Assembly: GCF_021134715.1 (NCBI RefSeq)
Contig: NC_060024.1
Span: 4,588,001-4,652,000, forward strand
DNA from: Daphnia pulex
Lineage: Eukaryota > Arthropoda > Branchiopoda > Diplostraca > Daphniidae
Reading direction: 5' to 3'
Length of the DNA stretch: 64,000 nucleotides
Part shown: in pieces, positions 25,058 to 36,489 of the stretch
How positions within the stretch are numbered: the stretch's first letter is position 1
Layout: every line of letters begins with the position of its first letter
The notes under the pieces: model-generated
Seen by the model: only the letters and a program-made list of their open reading frames with translations
Database searches by the model: none
Told to the model about the DNA's origin: nothing
Made by a program: the position numbers and the translations under genes

Positions 25058-25660
25058 CTACTCATCGGTGAATTTGCTCACTCCAATTCTGTAGCGCAGT
25101 TTGGTGAACTTAGGGCCAGGAAATGGTTTGGTCAGTATATCGGCGAGTAAATCGGCATAGGAAAGACGATGGATTCTGTGCCTTCGCACAGGGCAATATA
25201 CTCGGATTCTGTGGTCGATTGTGCGATATCGGGCTCTTTCTTGCTGAACCACGCAACAGGGCCACCATACAAGAAAAGATACCTCCAGAGGTGGAACGGT
25301 AGTCATCTCGATCGCCGGCGAAGTTAGCGTTGGTGTATCCGATTAGTCCACTTTGGCTTCCACCTAGCCAGATTCCATAGTCCTTGGTGCCGACGAGGTA
25401 GGGGAAGATTTGAGACACAGCGTTCCAGTGGGACTGATTTGGGTTCTGGCAGTATTTCGATACCTGTCCGATGGCGTATGCAATGTCCGGTCTAAATCAT
25501 CAGTACGACGTAGAGGAGGGTGCCGACTTTTTCACGGTTGGGGTACGGAAAGGGCAGTCTTCTCTCCCTCGCCATTTGAGACATTGTCTGATGCGAGATG
25601 GACACTTGGGTCGGCCGGGATCATTTTCGGGGGAAGGTCCGACATTTTTAAGCGTTTACA
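25058..25660 (-). mobile_element. Ty1/copia retrotransposon remnant (RT end and RNase H)
   Basis: Reading the minus strand from 25,570 downward gives 'NREKVGTLLYVVLM', a frame shift, 'PDIAYAIGQVSKYCQNPNQS' and 'HWNAV'. Then come 'YLVGTKDYGIWLGG', 'GLIGYTNANFAGDRDDYRST' and 'SGG' (the RNase H region typical of copia polyproteins, with the second Asp of 'Y.D.D.A' changed to Asn). After another shift 'ADLLADILTKPFPGPKFTKL' ends at 25,058. This is the C-terminal part of a copia pol. At least two frame shifts and no LTRs nearby make it a dead fragment. Confidence 0.85.
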
Positions 25661-25745
25661 CAGTTTCTCAACCATGTGTGATCATATTGTTCGGCTGTCT
25701 GCAAGTTACATTAAGCCTGTTCCCACATAAACCATAAATTCCTTT

Positions 25746-25905
25746 CATACACACTTGATCGGTTACCTGTGAGTCTAGAGTCACAGCCCGTGTGTAGACA
25801 ATGAACAATTTTGTCCATGTGTAGACTCAAAGATTTTCTCATACACATTCAATCAGTTACCTGTGATTTTGAATCACAGTCCATGTGTAAATTCAAAGAT
25901 TTTTT
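25746..25905. repeat. Two copies of a roughly 100-bp tandem unit with a small palindrome
   Basis: 'gttacctgtga.t…tcacag' occurs at 25,764 and 25,857 within repeats beginning 'catacaca'. The first contains a perfect hairpin 'tgtgagtctagagtcaca'. No gene was seen in 25,920-27,050 apart from short exon-like scraps I cannot assign. Confidence 0.5.
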
Positions 25906-27054
25906 TTTTCACCAAGCAAAATTATTGTATCTTTCCATAACATGTATTCAGTGCATTAATTTATAACTTGTGTATACCTACAGCACGTTGGACAAGAGGC
26001 ATTAATTGATCAAGAACAAAGTACATCACCTTTTCTCCATGCAGATGCTAAAAACAGTTTTTAACAGTTAGTGGTGCCAAATTAAGTCAGTAGTAAATAC
26101 TTCCGAGCATTCACAAGATAAATTTTTCCACTTTAATTTTCTTTTACTAGAGTAAAAGTAACAGAACCATGTTCGATAAATATGGTCTGAATCCTTTAAC
26201 TGAAGTAAGTGTTAACTGTGTATCACAGTACCAGTTCTTTTCATATCACTGATGTTTCAAATTTATCTTTTTGAAATTAAAGGAACATATCTTGAAATTA
26301 AAGAGAGGCACTTCTTGCGTATTGTTCATTGGTCAGCTGGTACAAGCATCGTTCCCCGATAGATATTTTTACGATAATAATAGGATAACATTACTCAAGT
26401 ACAACTGGATCGACTTTATGGTTATCATTTTAGCTTATGAGCCATTCTAATACCAATTACAAAAAGTCATTAATAGGGATTATATCTTCCCATTATACTG
26501 TGATTAAACGGGCTAGGAGAGAGGCTGTAAAATTGTCATTCATGGAGGAACTTTTCCGGTCATAAAAACCGCAGCCTACAATCTTCGTTATCGTTTTGCT
26601 CGAATGCAGTCTAATAAGGATGCCGAAAGTTGTGTCTCAAATGATGATTATTGTGACGAACAATGTGTTCCTCCACACCACCTTCCAACATGCAAGGTTT
26701 TTCGATAACATTGAATTTTATTTATGCGGATTTCTAAAATTACAGTTTACTTATTGATATCGATATACAGATGTCTGCTGAAAGTGAAAATGATAATTTT
26801 TCGGTATCCAATGAAAACGGACGTGTTGTCTCCAAAGAGAAGGATGGGCGAAAAATATAAAATTCTGCTAATCATGTTGAGTTTGAATAAAAGAGTTTCA
26901 CATGTTGCTGAGTGAACTTCATTCCACACACTAGGTTCTTAGTGACAGGAGAAACAGCGAGAGAAGAAACTAGTAGCGAGCTTGACATAAACGAGGAAAG
27001 GGTTGAGGTGGATGCTAAACAGCATCTCAACTGACGGGTGTGGGTTTTGTGCCC

Positions 27055-27240
27055 CACATGATCGAGTCACGAAAGAAAAGGGCAACTTCTATCCCTCTGC
27101 CACTAATTCACGGTTGATGGATTGCAGAATAGCCAGCTGGGCACACATCACCAATGTCATCATTTAGCCAGGTTTCCGTGATAGCTAATAGGTCTAGACC
27201 AGTTACAGTTATATGGCAGTTGAACAAGTGTTTGTTAGAG
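27055..27240 (-). mobile_element. CR1/L2-like LINE endonuclease fragment
   Basis: The minus strand reads 'VTGLDLLAITETWLNDDIGD', then 'VCPAGYSAIHQP', a stop, and 'GRGIEVALFFRDSI'. The 'L.ITETWL' motif with the catalytic Glu, followed by 'P.GY…R' and 'GGGIA…' wording, is the start of the apurinic endonuclease of CR1/L2-type LINEs. About 60 codons survive. No reverse transcriptase is visible next to it. Confidence 0.65.
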
Positions 27241-27309
27241 ATTAATGAAGAAATCATACCGTAATATGCCTTGTTGCATTCTACACTGAGGTGTTGGTGA
27301 TTGACAGTT

Positions 27310-27535
27310 ACTCGGGTTTTCCAAATTTATCATACTTGGTCTTATTCTCGTGGCACAACATGCATTTCACTTTAAATCCCCTTCCGCTCTTCTGGTCATG
27401 AACAAATTGAAAGTACTTGGAAGGAAGTGTAATTTTATAGCTCGAGGACTGACTTGAAGCAGCACCTTTAGAAGAGTTGGCACATGATTCTTCCTCTTTT
27501 AACCTGGAAATTTATCAGACAATTACAGTAACGTT
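27310..27535 (-). pseudogene. BED-like zinc-finger fragment
   Basis: The minus strand is open for about 70 codons. A Ser-rich stretch is followed by 'KYFQFVHDQKSGRGFKVKCM' and 'LCHENKTKYDKFGKP', then a stop. C-x2-C with the surrounding aromatic residues resembles the first half of BED-type fingers found in hAT transposons and their domesticated relatives. A possible upstream exon at about 27,570-27,640 has an acidic/Ser stretch. Low confidence: the second half of the finger (H-x3-5-H/C) is missing. Confidence 0.35.
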
Positions 27536-28340
27536 TTTCTAATGAAAATGTATTAACAGTAAGTAACTTACAAAGCTTCACAATCAGAATCACCAGAATT
27601 TGAGTTTGATTTTACTTTTGATTCCTGTTTTCTAAATTTAATTACAAATTATCCAGAATCTCAGTACTGTTCTAGTTTGTGCTATTGCATTACTAATTAG
27701 GCAATCTATCCGTGAGTACATTTAGGAGATATTTTAGTTTATTAAATATTAGTTTTTAAAAATACATTACTGTTCAAACATATGTCTATCCATTTACAGG
27801 ATTAAAAATTAACTCAGTCATATATTTGGTCAACGAAACACTGTATTTAAAAATTTAACAAAACAGCAATCAAAGTTTACGCTGGCAATGTTGTGTAGCT
27901 TTGCAAGTTGTTGTCGTTACGCACTATCAAAAACCCAATTTCTATGGTTTTCATTGATCTTCTTGAACAGGAACGGAATCCAATATATCAATCCTTCCAC
28001 ATAAAATTGTTCTTCGAATAAGTCACTCCAACAACTTTTGATTGGCTGCCACAGCGTTTCTTGTGAAGTAATTTTAATTTCTCTTGGTTGATCATTACAA
28101 CTATTTCATGCCAAAATCTCTCTCCAGTGGCATTAAATCTCCGAAATCACACAGGCCAGGGTAGTTGCTGATTTGTCTCTTCGTTATCATTGAATAATTA
28201 CTGCACATATCTTGATGTGTGCACCAGATATTTATCGTGAGCAAAATTAATTGGAATGATACTAAAGTTTTCTTCAACTTTTTGTTTGAGAAAACAAACG
28301 TTTTGGCTTGTATCGATTCTACTATAAATTTGTTTAATGA

Positions 28341-29580
28341 CTATCGGACCATACCTTGGAAAGATATCCCCATACTTGAACCAATTTGGTTATGTTCAAA
28401 CGCTTGGAATCGCGATAGAGTGCAATAGTTCAGTAGTTCATAGTAGCAATAATGAGTAACCAGTTTCTTCATTAGGTTTATTAGTTTGGGAACAAAGTCA
28501 GTCACATTATGAGTGGTCGAAACTAGCTGTGTGTTGGTCTCCTTGGAAGCTTTCCATTCTTTGTAGGTGACTTCTTCTTCATGAATGTTATCCATAAGAT
28601 AATCAAATAGATCATCAGATGACGGACAGTTTTGGCATTTTCGTTTAGGAACATTGATAAACATGCAGCATTTTTCATTGTCAAATGAACACACTAATTT
28701 TTCCATCAGTTGTTTATAATCGAGGTCGATGTCTAAACCTTCAAGCATTAGAACAGGATTTACGTGATGGACACACACACAGACATTGTGGGTTCCTGGT
28801 GATCCAACAATAACACACCATTTTGGTCTCAACTTTCAAAAATTTGGATAATCCTAAATAAAAAAATATAAAAAAAAAATAAAGTATAAAAAATGAGAAG
28901 GGAAATTGCAGGAGAAATTAAGAATTAAATCAATTATCATACCGATTTTGACTGTTGAGTTCTCGGCCACCAAAACGACAAACAATTCTTCGATCTTATC
29001 CAACAGCAGCATACATTGCTTTTAAATTTTTGCTCCATTGGGGTCAACTTTATTCACATACTCTCGTGAGCCCGCACACATTTTTAAATTTTCTTCATAA
29101 AACGAAACAACAAAAGTTTTGTCTTCTGGAGAAATCTCGTTGCCTGCTTTATTTTTTTTCACAGTAGGAAGAATGCCATAATTTAGTTTTAACTTTGAAC
29201 TCTCGCGGACAAGATAACTTGTGCAGTTAAATTTGTTCATGATGTCCTTGATTTTAAAAGATTCAGGAACAAGAGTTAGAAACCTTTTTCTCTCCAAAAA
29301 GCTCGTTGATTCTTAAAATTTGTTGCCGAGTTCCTGAACAAGTCGATTACAATCTTGGCAGTGATGAGTTGATGGATCAATATCTACTTCAAGAGACGTT
29401 GAAAGTTGATAAGTCAAAGCTTCATTAACTTTTACGATTTTGTTAGTAGCTAATGTTGAGCGTCTATCTTTGCTGAGTTTCGTTGCAGTTGAAGTGAGTA
29501 AAAGTGACAGACCCAATGCACCACAGATCACCGAAAAACGATAGTAACTTAGAAACAAAAAATAACACTCCTCCAAATTT
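28341..29580 (-). pseudogene. Decayed transposon-associated protein of unknown function
   Basis: Minus-strand pieces in order: 'VDIDPSTHHCQDCNRLVQEL' (29,313-29,430); 'KRFLTLVPESFKIKDIMNKF' and 'LVRESSKLKLNYGILPTVKK' (29,150-29,297); 'VVSFYEENLKMCAGSREYV' (29,030-29,110). After an intron-like gap, 28,341-28,832 has 'LRPKWCVIVGSPGTHNVCVC', 'KRKCQNCPSSDDLFDYL' and 'TDFVPKLINLMKKLVTHYCY'. I recall this wording (YxxD/E..R.CPG.KD…LRPKWCV…GTHSVCVC…C.NCPG) from an uncharacterised, multi-copy protein family in arthropod and cnidarian genomes that behaves like a transposon gene. That is memory, not a search. In-frame stops at 29,313 and after 'GAKI' and a one-base shift before 'LRPKWC' show it is dead. 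Its upstream end is cut by the fold-back element at 29,581. Confidence 0.5.
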
Positions 29581-30570
29581 TTAACAAGCAATCCACCACT
29601 CAACCGCACCAAATCCATGGACCCCCCTTTTTTTCCCATTCCGCTATGGGACCTAGAAATCTGAAATAATTCAGGCATATCCAGTTTTTTACTCCGGATT
29701 CACCTGTGTTTTCAGAATTTAAATATTCCCTTCCGTTCGGGAGATATTTAATGTTAAAGTTTGAGTTTTTTCAAATTTTAACAATTTTAGGGGGCCTTTG
29801 GCATCGCTTTTTGGGTTAATGCTAACCTTTAAAAAAAAACAAATTCAACCAAAAGTTTGCTCGGCCATCCCTTAATACCAATCCAAAAGGAATTTACATT
29901 CCAAATTAGATTGGCCGAGTTATTTCCAATCTAGTAAAGTGTAATTTTAACCAGTTTCCCACCCAGCCTAGTCGCCATTTTTTATCACTCTTCCTCGCGT
30001 TCCTAGCGGATGACAGACGAAGCTACGCTTTCCTGGCCTTCACTTTAGCCCGGGGGACATACTGTGGGGCCCTTTCATATAGTCTAGTGGCCAGCAATAT
30101 AAAGCCCGAGGTGTAGAGAACTCGTATGCTTCGGCTGTCATCCGCCAGGAACGCGAGGGAGAGTGATAAAAAATGGCGACTAGGCTGGTTGGGAAACTGG
30201 TCAAAATTACACTTTACTAGATTGGAAATAACTCGGCCAATCTAATTCGAAATGTAAATTCCTTTTGGATTGGTATTAAGGGATGGCCGAGCAAACTTTT
30301 GGTTGAATTTTTTTTTTTTTTTATGTTAGCAGTAACCCAAAAAGCGATGCCAAAGGCCCCCTAAAATTGTTAAAATTGGAAAAAACTCAAACTTTAACAT
30401 TAAATATCTCCCGAACGGCAGGGAATATTTAAATTCTGAAAACACAGGTGAATCCGGAGTAAAAAACTGGATATGCCTGAGTTATTTCAGATTTCTAGGT
30501 CCCATAGCGGAATGGGAAAAAAAGGGGGGTCCATGGATTTGGTGCGGTTGAGTGGTGGATTGCTTGTTAA
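29581..30570. mobile_element. 990-bp fold-back element flanked by TTAA
   Basis: Arms 29,585-30,023 and 30,130-30,566 are highly similar inverted copies of about 438 bp around a loop of about 106 bp. The element begins TTAACAAGCAATCC and ends GGATTGCTTGTTAA, so TTAA lies at both ends. TTAA is the target site of piggyBac, Kolobok and some related superfamilies. No transposase is present. The left end interrupts a decayed transposon gene. Confidence 0.8.
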
Positions 30571-30661
30571 TATGTTTTTTAAGACATACTTAGCTATACA
30601 ATATTTAATTTTCACAAATAAAAAAGTGTACACTTTTTTCCGATTTATGGAATTTTTTTTT

Positions 30662-31791
30662 ATTTTTTCTACTTAAGTTAGGATCACCATCTTTTGTATA
30701 CTTATACAAGCGATATCAATCTATATTTTTATCGAATAAAAAATTAAAAAAACTTGTGACGTCATCCCTAGCGCATAGTTCAAAGTAGGGTGGTTTTTGC
30801 GTTCGGAAAGATCGATGGTGCTGCCACCTCAGTCGTCCGATTTCGACGCGATTTTTTTCTAAAATTAACTCGACTCTTATTAACTTTTTTCTAAATTAAT
30901 CATTCCCTTAACACATTCTGATCAATAGTTTCCCTTTAATTTTAGTTTAAAATATAGAAAAGTGCAATTTAAATGAATATGGTATCATTAGGGTACAAAA
31001 AATATAAATCGATGCCATCCCCTTATTTTTCAAAACCCTTCGACAAAAATCTTATTTTGACCTATATTTAAGATTTATCATTAAACAAATTTATTCGGGA
31101 ATAAACCCCGGCAAGTTAATTAGTTATCAATTTATATGTTCGAAAAGTACCCTGTGGGGTTAGTTGTCAGAAATTTTGAGAGGTATGTTGGCATATAGAT
31201 TTCTCATGAGATGCTGAGTTGCAAGGTTTCAAAATTTGACCTAGAAATTTTGGAGCAATGGGGAATCGTCAGCTGTCAACTTACCCCGTAGATGGGGCAA
31301 GTTGGCAGACTTTTTTTTGCAGGTTTTCACAATTTCACAATTTCGTGTAAATGAACAATGTAAACAAATACGATCAATTCATAAAGAATTGAAATCTGAA
31401 TTTGATTTATTCATTCAATTTGCAAAACGAGTGGTCAAAAAATTCAAATAAATTCACAAAAGTGACCCTGCCAACTAGCTCTCCCCTACCGTATTCATTT
31501 TTCTTTTTAATTGTAATTTTAGTATTTTAAAGTAAAACAAAAGAAAAAATACTGATCAGAAGGTGTAAACGGAATGATAACTTTATTTCAGAAAAAAATC
31601 GCGTTGTTATCGGACGACCTAGGTGACAGCACCATCGATCTTTCGGAACCCTTAAACCCCTAACTTACTTTGAACTATGCGCTAGGTACGACGTCACAAT
31701 TTTTTTAAATTTTTTATTCGATCGTAATGTAGTACTATTCTACTAGTTTGAGTATACTAAAGATGATAATCGTAACTTAAGTAAGAAAAGT
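30662..31791. mobile_element. 1.13-kb fold-back element with nested insertion
   Basis: Arms 30,662-30,981 and 31,490-31,791 are diverged inverted copies. They share 'cttaagtta', 'gacgtc.t.cctagcgcata', 'gatcgatggtgctg' and 'aatgaatacgg'. The core holds a 353-bp copy of the 4,127-4,827 element inserted exactly at the inner edge of the right arm, at a TA. There is no coding capacity. Confidence 0.75.
31137..31489 (-). mobile_element. Half copy of the 4,127-4,827 TIR element
   Basis: Reverse complement of 4,130-4,485 with scattered substitutions. It ends 'ccaactagctctcccc/ta' at the TA of the host fold-back arm, so that end is the original terminus. The other end (31,137) is internal, so the copy is truncated. 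Confidence 0.75.
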
Positions 31792-33950
31792 AATTAATTC
31801 CACAAAATGCAAAAACTGTCAAAATCGCAATTTTTTTTGAAAATTCATAGAAAAATTGTTGATAATTGGTTTTGCTTTAAAATAACACATTGAATATAGC
31901 TTAGTATGTCCTCAAAAACGTATTAAAAATTATAGGAGCTATGATTGGAATCCCTTTCATTCTGTCAAAGGTGGATAAAGATGACGTAACAAACGAAATC
32001 CATATGGAAGAAATTGCCGCTTAAGGTACTGTGGTATTTAAAAAAAACAGAAAATAAAATTTTGCAAAATAACGCGGTTAACTTATCGATCAAAGATACG
32101 TACAAGTTTCTCAGTCTTTAAACAGTTCTACTGTATAAAAGGTAACACCCGTGAATTGAGATAGATGAGTGACTGAAAAATTATAGTTCTTGATGAGTAA
32201 AAAACCTAGAGAAATACGCGAAATCTTTTAAACGCAATTATAAACCAAAAACAATGTTGAGAGATATTGTTTCGTAATTTCACTTTATGTATTGAAGTTT
32301 TTTTGATTGATTTACATATCAGTTAGTTAATGCATCCGTTAGTTTATTACACTGTAGCCAAATTGGCTTAAAAGAATGAATTAATTACACATTTTTATTT
32401 CTTTGTATTTATATTTCTCCTCAATTTTCTCGGGTGAAAAAGTCGGGACAAGGTAATTTTGTGCTTTTATAGGCTTCCAACTTCCAAGAGGAAAAAATAC
32501 TGTGTGTTGTCAGTCATGATTACACTGTGAAAATCCAGATTTTGTGGATCAGTGGTTGGGCGTGAATTCTCGTTTGAATTTTCTGATTCTTTTGCGAAAG
32601 TGTAGTGAGGAATTTGCTCTAAAATGCTAATAAAACGGCGTTGGATTTAACAATTGAAATCGGACGAAAAATCGGAAAAAATGCTATTTATTGGTTTTGG
32701 TCCTAGTATAAGTCAATAGCAAGGTTACGCAATCTCCATGAAAAGTGTAATGCTAATATCTCCTTTCTTGAATAGCAAAGCGTGTTTGACTCGATCAAAT
32801 TCGGAACCAGTGCGGTGTTGATTCTTGTTGATGAAAATGGACTCGAAACATCAGGCAATATCCAGTCTTGAGATGTAAAGCTTCTGAAAAAGTTGGATAA
32901 GGAATAAAACATACAACTTCAAATTGAATGAGCCCCAAGCAGCTGCAGGACGTCCGAAAACCACTTAATTAAAAAAAATTAATTCTTCCGATTTTTACTG
33001 TCCAATTTGATCTTTTTTTATTTTTTTTCCCTTCAGGAATGTCCCAACAGGAACATCGGTCGCCGAAAAAAGGCAAAATTTCACCACCGCTGAAGTCTGT
33101 TGGGACAATCCTGGCATCCAGAATTTCCTTTCCTTTCCAAGTAACAATTATATAACACAGAGGTATGTAAGCAATTACATAGGTTTATAGTGTGTATTGA
33201 GTAGCGCACTCACGTTGACTAAAAGGTAGTTTTATTCTAGGTAAATATAAATTTTTTACTATTAATTTCTCTAATTTAACGTTTGAACATAAAATATTAA
33301 GATAACGCTGTGATTATGATAGCAGCTATTACAATAAAATTCTTTGACAACTAGATATAAATCACGGATTTTAAAAACTTGTATTTCCTGCAATTGTTAT
33401 ATTTACCAAAGTATATTCCTTCTTGACTCATAGATGGCATTGGGCAGAATTTATGCCTGTAGTTTGTGCTTCGTTCACTAGAGGGCCTCTGCTGAGTAAG
33501 AGGGCACGTCTAGGTAGGGCTTGCTGCTACTTTCTTTATTCATGCCTAGCCGAGAGAGCTGTTATGAAGGATAAGTCCTCTGTCGTTTCGATTTTCGACG
33601 TCCTTCGAAGTCCTCTCGAATTTTTAGCATGCAAGTTAAATTTGTAAAATTTATTTTAGACTCTAAACATCGCTTCGCATAGCCCTAAGCTGGTATCGCC
33701 TTTCATAACTTCTATGAGAAGTTTGATGAACAAAGACCCAGTACCTAAATTAAAAGAATTAATTGTTATATGTTTCTAAACAAATTATTTGTCTTTGCTA
33801 TTATACTTCGCAATGAATCTCTTGTGTTAAAAAATGAAAAAGATTCCTGTCGAGGTGAAGACGATCTTATTTCCAAGAAATGCATGCCATTTCTAATTGG
33901 TGTGAGATCTTAAGGAATTAATAAGATATTCTGTAAAAAGCTATAATTTC
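31792..33950. other. Intergenic stretch with one exon-like piece
   Basis: Mostly AT-rich and featureless. At 33,036-33,148 a plus frame with a good acceptor ('cccttcag') reads 'NVPTGTSVAEKRQNFTTAEV' and 'CWDNPGIQNFL' and stops at a possible donor. The family is unknown. Confidence 0.4.
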
Positions 33951-33959
33951 ATTTAATAA

Positions 33960-34330
33960 ATTTTCCTTACCATTCGGAACATGATTGCATGAATGAACTT
34001 TGAAAGTCTGGCATCCTTCAATTACCAGCACTTTCGGCTTATCCAAAAGGAAATGGCAATCAATGAGAGACTTCCTCAGGCTTTGTATTTCTTTACTTTT
34101 ACCTTCAACATCCCAAATTCTGTCGTAGATTCCATGTGACAAAACGAAGACGAAGATCTTTTGAATTCAGATAGATCTTTTTTTACCAAATCATTTACTT
34201 CTGTTGTTAGCTTTTCCGTTGATGGCACTTCTTTTGAATCAAAAACAAAACCAAAACCTTCAAAAAACCCCTTTAATTGTTTCAAAGTCTCCTTCCAACA
34301 TGCCATTAAATTCTTGTTTGTTTCGACTAC
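33960..34330 (-). pseudogene. Caspase-like p20 fragment
   Basis: The minus strand encodes '[20 protein letters not shown]', then '[20 protein letters not shown]'. After a one-base shift it reads '[20 protein letters not shown]', 'LDKPKVLVIEGCQTFKVHSC' and a donor ('aatg/gtaagg' near 33,972). SHG carries the catalytic His, and 'KPK.L.I..C(Q/R)' the catalytic Cys, of the C14 (caspase) p20 subunit; both residues are present. The Cys-Gln-Thr context differs from the usual Cys-Arg/Gln-Gly. The one-base frame shift just before SHG breaks it unless it is a sequencing error. No p10 exon was found downstream. It overlaps a plus-strand MMADHC fragment head to head. Confidence 0.6.
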
Positions 34331-34356
34331 AACTGCGAATTTCTTTTTGAACTTCG

Positions 34357-34545
34357 AATTTCAAATTTGCGAACAACTGCAGAATGACGGCTATTGGTCT
34401 GATTTTATCGATCCTTCTTCTGGTCGACCGTATTTGGGAAGCTATACGAATGCCACGTTGTTCGAAACAGACGAACCTTATCGTCATTTAGGATTTTACA
34501 TAGAAGATCTCGGATGCTGTAAAATCATTCGTCACGGTACATGGA
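34357..34545 (+). pseudogene. MMADHC: MMADHC (cblD) C-terminal fragment
   Basis: An open plus frame reads '[20 protein letters not shown]', '[19 protein letters not shown]' and '[10 protein letters not shown]'. This is the C-terminal half of the MMADHC domain, the mitochondrial/cytosolic cobalamin-trafficking protein that passes B12 to methionine synthase and methylmalonyl-CoA mutase. The conserved '[11 protein letters not shown]', 'TLFETDE.YRHLGF' and 'DLGCCK.IRH' blocks are intact. The final residues expected after the IRH block diverge after 'WTND'. None of the rest of the gene is recognisable within several kb, so it is an isolated exon or gene fragment. Confidence 0.7.
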
Positions 34546-34639
34546 CAAATGACAGCCTTACCCGTCAGAAATATTTTGCATATCTGCATTTTTTAAACTT
34601 TGTACGCCAACGACTGTGTGACTACTGAAACACAAGTTA

Positions 34640-36000
34640 ACAAGAGTTACACTAGTATACATTGTGTGTAATGTTGAAGTAAATACAAAAATAATTATGC
34701 TGTTAGTATTTTTTATGTTAAAGCGCTAACTCACAAACATTGCAAACATTATGTCCAATAATCTTTACTGTTAAAACCATCCCTACCTCAAGTAGTGAAA
34801 GTCGTTCCGCTGGCTTCATCTAAAATTATCACAGAGAAATTTTGAACGAGTAAAGTTAGGGAATTAGTTGCGCAGCCAATTACCACGCAATTACATCGGT
34901 AGCTGTATGCTGTAAGCACACAGTATTGCCTAGTGATAGGATTGAAGCTATTGTCATAGCTAACAGAATACGTTTTTATTTATTTTGTGATTTATTTTTT
35001 GTTAAGGATTCTTTTTGATTGGCTAATTTTTACGCTCAGGATTTGGAACAAGTTTTTGACGCCATGGTAATTTCAATTTTTAAATTTCAGTGAGATGGTT
35101 TTGATGATTAATTTTTTTTATTTTCTTCTTGATTGTGGAGTTCAGAGTACCCCTTTAATTTCTATTGAGAATATTTGCTATTTTAGTGTAAGAACAAGAG
35201 ATACTTACGAAACTTGTGAAAATTTTAAATTAAATTTACCTTTTTTTATTTATCCTATCCATATGTTAAATACTTAAATTAATTCCAATTATTGTTTGTG
35301 TTGTCCTAATTCATAAGTAAAAAATATGTGATTACATAATTCGCGCCTAGATGGATCTACCTATGCATACATTGACGACACGCAGGACTGAACAGGAATG
35401 GACAGGAATGGACAGGATCGGACAGGAACAGACAGGACTTTTTGATCATCTTCAAAATAAGAAAACTAATTTCGGATAAAAAATAAGTTTGAATTGATTA
35501 ATTATTTTAATTATGATTGAAAATTATTGCTAAAATAGCAAGAGTTGATATTATCTTATTTAAAACAATTTCCGTTAAACAGTTAATTAAAAAATGGATC
35601 AAAATCAGTGGTGACAGGGGGTTTGCTGCCCGTACGGTATGGTGAGCTAGGTAGAAGCTTAGCGCAAGCTTCGGAGAGCAGGCTCCCATAATAGTGTAAG
35701 CTTCCAGGAGGCAAGTTAGATGTGCTCCGATGCAATGTAAGGGATTTTAACCGAGATGCAAGCTTGGCTATTGAAAAATAGCTTTTAGCTTTATTTGCGT
35801 AACTATAATTTTTGCTTGTGTACAGTAAGCTAGCCTATAGTGTAAAATCAATTCGTAAAGCTTATTTTGCACGATCGTATTCCACAACCAAGCCTTAGCT
35901 TGTATTAATCTAGCCTATATAATTAACTCAATTAAAATACTTCGATTTTAATATAACTCAAGATTTGTAGACACAATGAATTGTATTGATGTCACTCTAG
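34640..36000. other. Intergenic stretch, minisatellite only
   Basis: No gene was seen. It contains the 'ggacaggaa' minisatellite at 35,388-35,440. Confidence 0.5.
35388..35440. repeat. Short minisatellite, about 10-bp unit 'gacaggaatg'
   Basis: Five to six imperfect tandem units of 'ggacaggaat'. Confidence 0.85.
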
Positions 36001-36012
36001 ATTGTTCCGTGG

Positions 36013-36203
36013 CTTTAAAAACAGAATCAAGGGGCAAAATTGAGGCATTGAGGGAAAATTCACACAAGTGTGAAAAACAAGTGGGAAATACGTACATTTA
36101 AGAAACTTGGTTTTTAAAACAGAATCGAGGGCAGCAATTAAGGCAGTAAGGTAAAATTCACACAAGTGTGAACAACTAGTGGGAAATAGGACGTACGTTC
36201 AAT
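36013..36203. repeat. Two tandem copies of a roughly 95-bp unit
   Basis: 'aaaacagaatc.agggcaaa', 'aaattcacacaagtgtgaa' and 'gtgggaaata' occur in each of two adjacent units. Each unit holds a perfect 'cacacaagtgtg' palindrome-like core. Confidence 0.7.
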
Positions 36204-36489
36204 AAACTATAAAAACATTTCGCACGGCATGAAATAAAGGAATTAAAACACGTGAAAATCAATCAATAGGAGATAATAAAATCGAACTCGAGCACAAAAT
36301 GGCAGGACACGTAAAATGTATGCGTAAAATAAACTTAGGCTGTTTCATTTTGTCCTGTTTGCTGGTTGTTATCAAACAATCCATTGTTATTAGTAGCTTC
36401 ACCACCAAATATGTCATCTTCAACGTTTTGCTGCTGCCCTTTTAAATTCTTCTTCTTGGTTCTTTCGGTGCATCTCGCAGAGCATTGTA

